Part shown: positions 16,901-24,615 of the stretch, piece after piece
Position numbering within the stretch: the stretch's first letter is position 1
How the letters are laid out: each line of letters begins with the position of its first letter
DNA from: an uncultured Collinsella sp.
GTDB lineage: Bacteria; Actinomycetota; Coriobacteriia; Coriobacteriales; Coriobacteriaceae
Reading direction: 5' to 3'
DNA: 40,352 nucleotides
Assembly (NCBI GenBank): GCA_902470365.1
Contig: CABRFZ010000023.1
Location: 1-40,352, forward strand
The notes under the pieces: model-generated
Told to the model about the DNA's origin: nothing
Database searches by the model: none
The model's input: the letters and a program-made list of their open reading frames with translations, nothing else
Translations under genes and position numbers: made by a program

Positions 16901-18009
16901 AGGCAGACTCGGGCGACAAGCTCGGCACCAAGGACACCGACCAGTTCTGGATCGTGGGCTATGACGTTAAGGACGTCGAGATGCCCGACGCGCCGGCCGT
17001 GACGGGCTTTACGGCAAACGCCGTCGATTCGACCAGCGTTACGTTTAGCTGGGACGATGTACTCGCAAACAAGAGTGGCTTTAGCTACGGCGTGGGCATG
17101 CTGCAGAGCAATGCGGCGGATGCGGTCGTCAATAGCTGGAAGATTGCCGACAACACGCAGACCTCGCTCAAGTGGGATGGGCTGCAGCCCAATACGGAGT
17201 ATCGATTCGCCATCGCCGCCGTTAAGAATGGATCCACGACCGAAACAGGTATTCGCTCGGCAATCATCACGGTCAAGACCATGCCCGATGGCATGACGAT
17301 GACCGTGAGCGGACCTGCGGCGGATGCTGCGGAGGGGTCGGATCTTGGATACGACTCTTCGGTTGAGCGCGCGGCGGGAAGCCACCTGACGCTCTCGGCG
17401 ATTGGCCATGTGAAGCAACTCGGTGCCGACGATAGCGAAACAGGGCTGGCACCGACCTATATGTGGTACCGCAAGGGCCGCGGCGAGACAGAGTTTAAGC
17501 TCGTGGGTGCCGATGGCAACCTCGCGGCTGGAACGGCCTCAAAGCTCGAGATTGACCTGACCGCAGACGATGACGGTGCGCAGTATTACTGCCACGTGGG
17601 ATACAACGACGTGGGCCTCGACACCGGCACGACGCTCGTGAATATCGAGGCCGAGGAGACGGCGCCCACAACGGTGAACGCCACCCCGATCCGCACGCGC
17701 CGCCTGTTCTCACAGGCAAGTGCGGGCGCCAAGAAGTTCCTGGACCATACGCTGGTAAACACCGCCGGCCCAACCGATTCCGAAGGCTCAAAGGACCCCG
17801 AGACTCCTGAGACCCCGACGAACCCGGACAAGCCCAAGTCCGACAACGGAGCTAAGATCGACACCAAGGTCAAGACTACGACCACAGCGAAGAACCTCGC
17901 AAACACCGGCGACCAAACATTCGCCCTAGTCGCCACCGCAGCAGCAGCGGGAGCAACGTTCGTAGTGATAGCCCTCATCATGCTGATCAAGCGCCGCAAG
18001 ACCCACTAG
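13922..18009 (+). pseudogene. Large LANTG-anchored surface protein, frameshifted
   Basis: Two abutting frames make one protein: 13922-14827 (with stop) and 14812-18009, the latter open back to 14665. Adding one T to the T4 run at 14682-14685 restores a continuous reading, AVFKYLDAGYLQEHDAVFDV, and a protein of about 1,362 residues. Domains: signal peptide (about residues 1-42, VGTAALAALIATSVACFTAT); a region with FG-GAP/VCBS-like DVDGDGVDELFV and DLDRDFCDDLAIV repeats suggesting a beta-propeller; an FnIII-like domain (about 16987-17280); an Ig-like domain with YMWYRKG and DDDGAQYYCHV (about 17290-17650); a Pro-rich wall spanner; LANTGD; membrane helix; and RRKTH. ATG 13922 has GCGAGG six bases upstream. 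It is probably an adhesin or carbohydrate-binding surface protein. A real mutation, phase variation or a sequencing error would look the same. Confidence 0.85.
14678..14691 (+). other. Frameshift site in surface protein
   Basis: The reading GCC GTT TTA AGT ACC leaves the conserved frame. With one more T it becomes GCC GTT TTT AAG TAC CTG (A V F K Y L), which continues smoothly into the downstream frame. The shift required is a net -1. The context is not a classic X-XXY-YYZ slippery heptamer, so programmed frameshifting is not well supported. Confidence 0.75.
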
Positions 18010-18036
18010 TAGCCAGTCGAACATATCGACAACCCA

Positions 18037-18074
18037 AAAACCCGGGTAGCCAAAAAACAGGCCACCCGGGTTTT
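18037..18074 (+). terminator. Terminator of surface-protein gene
   Basis: AAAACCCGGGT (18037-18047) pairs with 18064-18074, followed by TCTGTT, 28 bases after the stop at 18009. The loop contains a further GCC/GGC pair. It is a good intrinsic terminator before the repeat array. Confidence 0.8.
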
Positions 18075-18087
18075 CTGTTGAGTGGAG

Positions 18088-18457
18088 ACTCCGCAAGCGG
18101 AAACTGCATCCCACAATTAGCGCCCGGAACGGGACACATTTTCCGTCAAGCCCTCATCCGGAAAATCCATCCCAGTTTGAGCGCCCAGACCGGGACGCAC
18201 TTTCCCAAAGGGTCCTCAACGGGAAACTGCGTCCCATAATTAGGCCGAGAAATGGGATGAACTTTCCCAATGAGAGCCAACCGGAAACCACGTCCCAGAA
18301 TCAGCTCCCAAAGTGGGACGCACTTTCCCAACGAGCCTCAACCGGAAAATATATCCCGGAATCCAGCTGAATAGTGGGACACACTTTCCCAATCGGGTCC
18401 CAAGCGGAAACTGCATCCCATTCCAGACAAGAATTCTGGGACACGGTTTCCGGATGC
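18088..18457 (+). repeat. Tandem array of six to seven 62-bp hairpin repeats
   Basis: The marker GGGA...TTTCC recurs with starts at 18130, 18191, 18253, 18314, 18375 and 18437, a 61-62 bp period, preceded by a partial unit from about 18088. Unit structure and orientation are the same as in the array at 13351-13800. It ends in a small GGCCAC/GTGGCC hairpin (18462-18482). No coding sequence is supported between 18010 and 18688. Confidence 0.85.
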
Positions 18458-18537
18458 AAAAAAGGCCACATGACGTGGCCTTCAACTTATATATGTTCAG
18501 CAGGTGTCTCCATGACAAGCCGCGTTTCAACACCGAG

Positions 18538-18669
18538 GCGTCTGCCCGGCGACGCGGAATGTAAGGTTCATCGCGAGTTCCGCACGAGCCGGAGAGCACT
18601 TAATGTGCTCTCCGTGCGAGCAGGACTGTCCGAGCAGGGAACCTTACGTTCCGCGCCGCCGGACAGACG
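18538..18669 (+). ncRNA. Palindromic RNA-like element, copy 2
   Basis: The outer arms 18538-18568 and 18640-18669 pair over about 30 bp with three changes, two compatible with G-U pairs in RNA. An inner hairpin GGAGAGCAC/GTGCTCTCC (18591-18599 with 18605-18613) has the loop TTAAT. The interior strands CATCGCGAGTTCCGCACG (from 18569) and GCAGGACTGT..AGCAGGGAA match copy 1 (minus strand, 13162-13292), while stem sequences differ almost completely yet still pair. It lies 20 bases before the stop codon side of the convergent phosphoglycerol transferase gene. Confidence 0.6.
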
Positions 18670-18688
18670 AACCAGTTAAGACGTGTCG

Positions 18689-20989
18689 CTACTTGATCTT
18701 GGTTGTTCCCGGCGCCAGGTTGGGGTCGGTTTCGTTGGCCTCGGTCTGGAAGTGCTCGGTGTACACGTTCTTGCCGTCGCGGAACATCTCATAGTACTGC
18801 ATCTTGGCGTAATCTTCGCGCGCCTTGGTGGCGGCTGCTGCGGCGTCGTCGTCGCCGGTGACGTTGGAGGAGAGCGCCCAGCGCAGGCTGGCGTCCTCGT
18901 AGCCCACGGAGTTGATAGCGGGCAGCGACTCGCGCAGCGTCATGTGCGCTTTCTGGTAGTCGGTCAGCGGTGCGCCGATCAGCTGCATAAGCTGCGTGGA
19001 CAGGTAGTTGGTGGACAGGTCGTCGACCTCGCTCGTCTGGTCGCAGCCGGCAACGTCGTAGTTGGCCCAGATGATGTAGTCGGTCTGCCACAGACGTTCC
19101 TGGTGCATGGCATCGTCCTCGCCGGTAAACCACTTGTCGTTGAACTTGGACGGGAAGAACGGCTGGTGGTCGCCCCAGAACACCACGACTACCTTACGGT
19201 CGAGCTTGCTCAGGGCGTTGAGGAAGTAGCGAAGCGCCTGGTCGGACTGCTCGATGCACGAGACATACTCGTCGACATCGGAGAGCGTGCCGTCCTCGAC
19301 GGTCTTGGCATCCAGATCGGTCGTATCGATATTCAGGTGCATCTGCTTATCGACCGGCAGCAGACCCGTATCGTAGCCCGAGTGGTTCTGCATGGTCACG
19401 TCGAAGATAAACTGCGGATCGGCGTTCTGATCGAGCAGCTCAAGAATCTTGTCATAGGTAGCCTGGTCGGTCACCATGCCGCGCAGGGTATCGGCACCCT
19501 GGAAATCGTTGATGGACAGGAACCGGTCAAAGCCAAAATCCTTGTAGACGTTCTCGCGGTTCCAGTTGGTGGCGTGGTTGGGGTGCATGGCCGTGGTGGA
19601 ATATCCGAGCGACTTGAACTGCTCTGCCAGATTCCCGGTCGTCTCCATGTTGTAAATGGTGTACGGATACACGCCCGAGCCCAGGTTGGCCATGGAGTTG
19701 CCGGTCATAAACTCAAACTCGGTATTGGCCGTGCCGCCGCCATAGGCGCTCACGTAGAGCTTGCCGCGGCTGAGGCAGTTGGACAGGTTCTTAAAGTACT
19801 GCGGGCCTTCGTAGCCGGCGCGCATGTTCTGGTAGATCGAAAGATCCGAGAAGGTCTCGTTCATGATGGCGATGACCGTGGGCTTCTCGCTGTCGAATTG
19901 CTCCTTTGCGGCGGCGCGCTCGTCACTCTTGGCGGCATCGGACTTGTCGTAGGCCTTGGCGTACTTTTTGAGCGTGGCCTTGGCATCGTCGACGGAGTAG
20001 TCGGCGGGTTTGGGCGGCTTGATGGACTGCGCCGCACTAATAAAGGCAGGCAGATAGCCCTCGCGCCAGTAGCTCTCGAGCGGGCGCCAGGTGTAGACGG
20101 TGATGCCGAGAGTGTTGTAGTAGTCGATGAGCGTGACATGCGCGGTCACGCCACCCAGGCACAGCACGGCGACGAGCAGGTTGGTGAGCAGCATGCGCTT
20201 GGCGTTGGCGGCGCCTTTCTGACGGTGCGGTGCCACCAGGCCGGCGTACTCGCATAGCAGCATGGCGATGGCGGTAAAGCCCATGGATAGCACGCAGAAC
20301 AGCGAGATCGAGAAGGTGTAGCCGGTGCCGGCGACCGCGGCGGCGGTGGAAATGGCCGAAAGGTCGCCCGGCTGGATGGGCATGGATTTAAACGTGATGA
20401 CGAAGAACTCGGCAATGCCCAGGACAAAGAGGGCAAAGGCCAGGACCGCGGGAGCTGCGCCGTGGCGCTGGAACAGGAAGAACAGGCCGACCATGAGCGT
20501 GGTGATGATGGCCCACTCGAGCAGGATGCACAGGGGGTAGACCCAGGTAAAGTCGTGGTTGGACGAGACCTCCATGCCCAGCAGCGCAAAGACGCCGGCG
20601 AGCAGCAGGCACAGGACGGCGGCGACGAGCGGTTTGCCCACAAAGGCGCCGCGCAGGCGGGCGAGCTTGCCGGTGGGGGCGGGGGCGTCGGGCCCGGCGA
20701 ACGCAAAGACGCGCGGGGCGATGCGGTCGCGGGCGATGCTGGCCCAAGCGCAGCCGGTGAGGATGGCGTTGGTCAGGATGAGCATCACAAAGGCGAGCGG
20801 CTCGTTTTGCGCGACGAGGCCAATAGCGCCCCAAATGGTCAAAAAGAGCTGGAACAGGCCGAAGGCGACGCTCCAGGCGAAGGCGCCCTTGGCAACGGTG
20901 CCCGACTGAGCGCGAATGGCCTTGGCCTCGCGCAAAACAAGGTAGACGGTCGCCGCAAGACCGACGAGCGAGATGGCGGCAGCGAACAT
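18689..20989 (-). CDS. LtaS-like phosphoglycerol transferase (sulfatase fold)
   Basis: A 766-residue membrane enzyme. The N-terminal 300 residues hold about seven to nine membrane helices. The extracellular domain from about residue 365 is of the alkaline phosphatase/sulfatase superfamily as in lipoteichoic acid synthases. Metal and nucleophile motifs are IAIMNETFSD (metal Glu, about 375), GGGTANTEFEFMTGNS (nucleophile Thr, about 418) and VVFWGDHQPFFP (metal Asp/His, about 608). LtaS-type enzymes move glycerol-phosphate from phosphatidylglycerol to a growing polymer on the cell surface; here it may build a wall or membrane glycopolymer. ATG 20989 has GAGGAG seven bases upstream; an upstream GTG at 21004 lacks a site. 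It is longer than LtaS (about 640) because of the extended membrane part. No polymer genes adjoin it. Confidence 0.9.
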   Translation of the reverse strand: MFAAAISLVGLAATVYLVLREAKAIRAQSGTVAKGAFAWSVAFGLFQLFLTIWGAIGLVAQNEPLAFVMLILTNAILTGCAWASIARDRIAPRVFAFAGPDAPAPTGKLARLRGAFVGKPLVAAVLCLLLAGVFALLGMEVSSNHDFTWVYPLCILLEWAIITTLMVGLFFLFQRHGAAPAVLAFALFVLGIAEFFVITFKSMPIQPGDLSAISTAAAVAGTGYTFSISLFCVLSMGFTAIAMLLCEYAGLVAPHRQKGAANAKRMLLTNLLVAVLCLGGVTAHVTLIDYYNTLGITVYTWRPLESYWREGYLPAFISAAQSIKPPKPADYSVDDAKATLKKYAKAYDKSDAAKSDERAAAKEQFDSEKPTVIAIMNETFSDLSIYQNMRAGYEGPQYFKNLSNCLSRGKLYVSAYGGGTANTEFEFMTGNSMANLGSGVYPYTIYNMETTGNLAEQFKSLGYSTTAMHPNHATNWNRENVYKDFGFDRFLSINDFQGADTLRGMVTDQATYDKILELLDQNADPQFIFDVTMQNHSGYDTGLLPVDKQMHLNIDTTDLDAKTVEDGTLSDVDEYVSCIEQSDQALRYFLNALSKLDRKVVVVFWGDHQPFFPSKFNDKWFTGEDDAMHQERLWQTDYIIWANYDVAGCDQTSEVDDLSTNYLSTQLMQLIGAPLTDYQKAHMTLRESLPAINSVGYEDASLRWALSSNVTGDDDAAAAATKAREDYAKMQYYEMFRDGKNVYTEHFQTEANETDPNLAPGTTKIK

Positions 20990-21204
20990 GCTGAGACTCC
21001 TCACAAACTTAAAACCTACGAAAGCGGGGGTTTACCCGATTGTTACCTAAATATGCGCTGCATATTGGTGTCTGCGCACAACAACCAGCCATATTAACGC
21101 GCACGTGTGGCGGTGTGGCGCAATGTAGTGGCGACCTGCGCGATAATGGACGGGAATTACACGGAAACGTAAAGGCTTCTTAAAGAATTGGCGAGGATGA
21201 GGCG

Positions 21205-22062
21205 ATGAACGAACGGGTTTGTATGACGAGTACGGGTGACGTGGACGCGGGCGGCTATCCGGTCGAGACGACGGGCAATGCGGTGCTGGACACGTTGGAG
21301 CACCGTTCCTCCACGCGTGCCTTTGCGCGTGATGACGACGACCGTCCCGTGGCGGTGACCGACGAGCAGCGGGCGGCGATTCTGCATGCGGCGAGCCGTG
21401 CGCCGTCGGCGGGCGCCATGATGATGTATTCCATCGTGAGCATCCGCGAGCAGGCTACGCTGGATCGTCTGGCCGACCTGTGCGACCACCAGCCCATGAT
21501 CGCCAAGGCGCCCTGGGCACTAATATTTGTGGTCGATTATGCCAAGTGGATCGATCTGTTTGAGCACGTGGGCTGCTTTGAGCCCGAGTTTGTCGAGCGC
21601 ACGGGTAAGGCGCCCCGCCGCGCGCCGGGTTTGGGCGACTTTGCCATCGCGGCCCAGGACGCCGTGATCGCCGCGCAAAACGCCGTGGTTGCCGCCGAGG
21701 CTCTGGGTCTGGGGAGCTGCTATATCGGTGATATCGTCGAGAATGCCGAGGAAGTTGCCGAGCTGCTCGATCTGCCGCCCTATACCATGCCGCTGTCGAT
21801 GCTCATCATCGGCGCGCCCCGTAAGGAGCGTCCGGCCATTGCGCATCCCGTGGTGAACCTGGTGCACGAGGAGCGCTACTGCCGCGCCGATGCTGCGACC
21901 ATGGACGCGCAGGTGGCCGAGATGGACGCGATGTTTCGCCCGCATGCCCGCGAGGTTGGGGAGCGCGTCGTGGACATCTATACCCGCAAGCACACGAGTC
22001 CCTTTATGGCCGAGATGAGCCGCTCCATGGAGTGGTGGTTCAAAAACTGGCTCGGAAAATGA
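21205..22062 (+). CDS. Nitroreductase family protein
   Basis: A 285-residue FMN-dependent oxidoreductase of the nitroreductase superfamily. The FMN-phosphate motif is EHRSSTRAFA (about residues 32-41), and APSAGAMMMYSIVSI corresponds to the second flavin-contact segment. ALGLGSCYIGDI is the conserved Gly-rich turn, and MLIIGAPRKERP is the strand that follows. The C-terminal 70 residues (HEERYCRADAATMD to the end) are helical and contain WWFKNW, longer than in minimal family members. Such enzymes reduce nitroaromatics, quinones or other electron-poor substrates with NAD(P)H; the native substrate is not predictable. Start ATG 21205 has GATGAGG just upstream. It stands alone between divergent transcription at 20989 and Kup. 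Confidence 0.88.
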   Translation: MNERVCMTSTGDVDAGGYPVETTGNAVLDTLEHRSSTRAFARDDDDRPVAVTDEQRAAILHAASRAPSAGAMMMYSIVSIREQATLDRLADLCDHQPMIAKAPWALIFVVDYAKWIDLFEHVGCFEPEFVERTGKAPRRAPGLGDFAIAAQDAVIAAQNAVVAAEALGLGSCYIGDIVENAEEVAELLDLPPYTMPLSMLIIGAPRKERPAIAHPVVNLVHEERYCRADAATMDAQVAEMDAMFRPHAREVGERVVDIYTRKHTSPFMAEMSRSMEWWFKNWLGK

Positions 22063-22071
22063 CAGATGAGG

Positions 22072-22090
22072 CAAAGGGACAGTCCCTTTG
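22072..22090. repeat. CAAAGGGACAGTCCCTTTG palindrome, copy 1
   Basis: A perfect 19-base palindrome with one central base, 10 bases after the nitroreductase stop. Related sequences lie at 35386-35416 and within the terminator at 24550-24587. Its position after a stop codon suggests a role in transcript ends. Confidence 0.6.
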
Positions 22091-22180
22091 TCGCATTCCA
22101 TATCGCCGCGGTGGCCTAAAGGCCGTATAAATGTTTATCTAGCTGGGAAAACGATGCCGTGCAAGCGCAGGTCGATTACC

Positions 22181-22186
22181 TATAAT
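22181..22186 (+). promoter_or_regulatory. Putative -10 box of kup
   Basis: TATAAT is a perfect -10 hexamer 35 bases before the kup start. The region 17 bases upstream (CGTGCA) is a poor -35. The leader would be about 30 bases, too short for a riboswitch. Confidence 0.5.
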
Positions 22187-22221
22187 CCCTTCGAACATTA
22201 AAGTTGGGAGGAAACCGGCTT

Positions 22222-24249
22222 ATGGAACAAAAGGCCAAGGAGGCAGCTTCGCACGCTGCGATTCCTGTGAGCATCTCGGCGATGCTCGTCACGCTGGGCG
22301 TGGTGTACGGCGATATCGGCACCAGCCCTATGTATGTAACCAAGGCGCTCGTTGCCGGCAACGGCGGCATCGGAAGCGTCACGGAGGAGTTCGTGCTCGG
22401 CGCGCTCTCCCTTGTCGTGTGGACGGTCACGCTGCTGACCACCATCAAGTATGTGCTCATCTCGCTGCGCGCCGATAACCATGGTGAGGGCGGCATCTTT
22501 GCCCTGTACAGCCTGGTCAAGCGCTGCGGCAAGTGGCTCATCATCCCCGCCATGCTGGGTGGCGCCGCGCTGCTCGCCGACGGCATCCTGACACCTGCCG
22601 TTACCGTTACCACGGCCATCGAGGGCCTGCGCACCATCCCGGCGGTCCATGCCGTGCTGGGCGATGACCAGGGTCGCGTCGTCGCCATTACGCTCGCCAT
22701 CATCATCGTGCTCTTCTTGGTACAGCGCATCGGTACGGCCAAGATCGGTCACGCCTTTGGCCCCATCATGACGCTGTGGTTCCTGTTCCTGGGCGGCACG
22801 GGTCTGTTCTTTGTTTTCCAGCACCCCGCCGTGCTGCTGTGCCTCAACCCGGTGCGCGGCATCGCCTTTTTGCTGAGCCCCAACAACCACGCGGGCATCA
22901 TGATTCTGGGCAGTTGCTTCCTCGCCACCACCGGTGCCGAGGCGCTCTACTCCGACATGGGCCACGTCGGCCGCGGCAACATCTACGCTACCTGGCCGTT
23001 CGTTAAGTGCTGCCTGCTGCTTTCCTATATGGGCCAGGGCGCTTGGCTTATGAACAACGCTGCCAACCCCGAGCTCATGGGCATTGCCGACCTCAACCCG
23101 TTCTACCAGATGCTCGCCCCGGGCCTGCGTCCCTTTGCCGTAGGCCTTTCCACCGTTGCGGCCATCATTGCCTCGCAGGCGCTCATCACCGGCGCATTCT
23201 CGCTGGTGTCCGAGGCCAGCCGTCTGGACCTCATGCCGCACATGCAGGTCTTCTACCCTGCCGAGACCAAGGGCCAGCTCTACATCCCCATGGTCAACAA
23301 CGTCATGCTTGTCGGCTGCGTCATCGTGGTGCTGCTGTTCCAGAACTCGGCGCATATGGAAGCCGCGTACGGCCTTGCCATTACGCTGACTATGATGTGC
23401 ACCACGCTGCTGCTCTTCTTCTACCTGCACGAGGAGCGCAAGCTCAAGGTTGCTCCGTGGATCTTCGCGGCCTTCTTCCTTTTGCTCGAAGGCTTCTTCT
23501 TCGTGAGCTCGCTCACCAAGTTCTTCCACGGCGGCTATTTCACCATCCTCATGGCTGCACTCATCATGGGCATTATGGTGTGCTGGTACAACGGCACGGC
23601 GGTCGAGCAGCGCCAGTTTACGCTGCTGCCGCTGCGCAGCTACCTGCCGCAGCTCAAGCGCCTGCGCGACGACGACCGTTACGAGCGCATGAGCGACAAC
23701 GTCGTGTACCTGACCAAGGACACCCATACCGACTACATCGACCGCGATATCGTCTATTCGATCTTGGACAAGCATCCCAAGCGTGCCCGCGCCTGGTGGT
23801 TCGTGAATGTCGAGACCATGGACGAACCGCACACCTTTGCCTATTCGGTCGAGACGTTCGGCACCGACTACGTGTTCCGCGTGCACCTGTACCTGGGCTA
23901 CAAGATCAACCAGCGCGTCAATGCCTACCTGCGTCAGGTTGTTCAGGACCTGGCTGCCACCGGCGAGCTGCCGCCGCAGACGCATGACTACTCGGTCTAC
24001 AAGGATCCGGGTAACATCGGCACGTTCAAGTTCGTCCTGATCCGTAAGCTTCTGGCGCCCGAAAGCGATGTGGAGCCGAGCGAGCGTACGGCCATCACGC
24101 TCAAGTACATCATCCGCCGCGCCGCCGGCACGCCTGCGCGTTGGTACGGCCTGGAGAACTCCAACGTGAGCTTTGAGTACGTGCCGCTGTTCACCAAGTT
24201 CAAGGCCGTGAACAAGATGCAGCGCCTGGCCCCCAACGAGCGGCCGTAG
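22222..24249 (+). CDS. kup: KUP-family potassium uptake protein
   Basis: A 675-residue potassium/proton symporter of the KUP/HAK/KT family in the cytoplasmic membrane. The family-defining opening LGVVYGDIGTSPMYV lies at about residues 23-37, followed by the ADNHGEGGIFALYSL motif. Ten or more further membrane helices reach to about residue 460, with GAEALYSDMGHVGRGN in the loop typical of the family. A cytoplasmic C-terminal domain of about 200 residues follows (DTHTDYIDRDIVYSILDKHP onward). Length is close to the usual 620-690. ATG 22222 follows GGGAGG by nine bases. It is followed by a small membrane-protein gene and a Kdp-like two-component system, suggesting a potassium-homeostasis cluster. 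Confidence 0.96.
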   Translation: MEQKAKEAASHAAIPVSISAMLVTLGVVYGDIGTSPMYVTKALVAGNGGIGSVTEEFVLGALSLVVWTVTLLTTIKYVLISLRADNHGEGGIFALYSLVKRCGKWLIIPAMLGGAALLADGILTPAVTVTTAIEGLRTIPAVHAVLGDDQGRVVAITLAIIIVLFLVQRIGTAKIGHAFGPIMTLWFLFLGGTGLFFVFQHPAVLLCLNPVRGIAFLLSPNNHAGIMILGSCFLATTGAEALYSDMGHVGRGNIYATWPFVKCCLLLSYMGQGAWLMNNAANPELMGIADLNPFYQMLAPGLRPFAVGLSTVAAIIASQALITGAFSLVSEASRLDLMPHMQVFYPAETKGQLYIPMVNNVMLVGCVIVVLLFQNSAHMEAAYGLAITLTMMCTTLLLFFYLHEERKLKVAPWIFAAFFLLLEGFFFVSSLTKFFHGGYFTILMAALIMGIMVCWYNGTAVEQRQFTLLPLRSYLPQLKRLRDDDRYERMSDNVVYLTKDTHTDYIDRDIVYSILDKHPKRARAWWFVNVETMDEPHTFAYSVETFGTDYVFRVHLYLGYKINQRVNAYLRQVVQDLAATGELPPQTHDYSVYKDPGNIGTFKFVLIRKLLAPESDVEPSERTAITLKYIIRRAAGTPARWYGLENSNVSFEYVPLFTKFKAVNKMQRLAPNERP

Positions 24250-24309
24250 ACGTCGGCGGCTACACGGAGTTGGTTTTTGATGGATAAGCATGAGGCCGGG
24301 GAGGTAAAC

Positions 24310-24504
24310 ATGGATACAAAGGCGCTCGATGGCCGTGAGGCGGTGGTCGAAATGGTGCGTGAGGCGCGCGTCGACGCCGCCGAAGATCGGTTCTTTACGA
24401 ATCGTGCCAACATGGATATGGCCGATCGCGTAATTTCGATCGTGGCACTGGTATTTGGAGCGGTGTGCGTGTGTGCCCTGCTCGCGCACGTGCTGTTTGT
24501 CTAG
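24310..24504 (+). CDS. Small single-helix membrane protein
   Basis: A 64-residue protein of unknown function. The first 40 residues are charged and helical (VVEMVREARVDAAEDRFFTN), followed by one membrane helix (VISIVALVFGAVCVCALLAHVLFV) reaching the C-terminus. GGGGAGG lies six bases before the ATG at 24310. An upstream ATG at 24280 would add ten residues with a weaker site. It sits 60 bases after kup and before the Kdp-like kinase, so it may be an accessory subunit or regulator of K+ transport, loosely like KdpF in position and size, but sequence similarity is not evident. Confidence 0.65.
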   Translation: MDTKALDGREAVVEMVREARVDAAEDRFFTNRANMDMADRVISIVALVFGAVCVCALLAHVLFV

Positions 24505-24549
24505 CGACCGCAGGTTGCAAAGGCTATACACTTGGAACCACCACAAGGG

Positions 24550-24590
24550 AAACCACCACAAAGGTGCCTGTCCCTTTGTGGTGGTTTTTG
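24550..24590 (+). terminator. Strong terminator between small membrane gene and kinase
   Basis: A 14-bp perfect stem (24550-24563 with 24574-24587) is followed by TTGTTTTT. The loop and right arm contain TGCCTGTCCCTTTG, related to the GGGACAGTCCC palindromes elsewhere. It would separate the kup transcript from the kinase/regulator pair or act as an attenuator. It lies only 26 bases before the kinase start. Confidence 0.8.
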
Positions 24591-24615
24591 TTTTTGAGAG
24601 AGGGGCGGGGCGCTG

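Noticed and set aside
18683..20257. Plus-strand frame of 524 codons opposite the phosphoglycerol transferase
   Set aside because: Shadow of a gene with all catalytic motifs on the minus strand.
22091..22221. c-di-AMP (ydaO) riboswitch before kup
   Set aside because: The leader after the -10 box is only about 30 bases, and no conserved ydaO core is visible.
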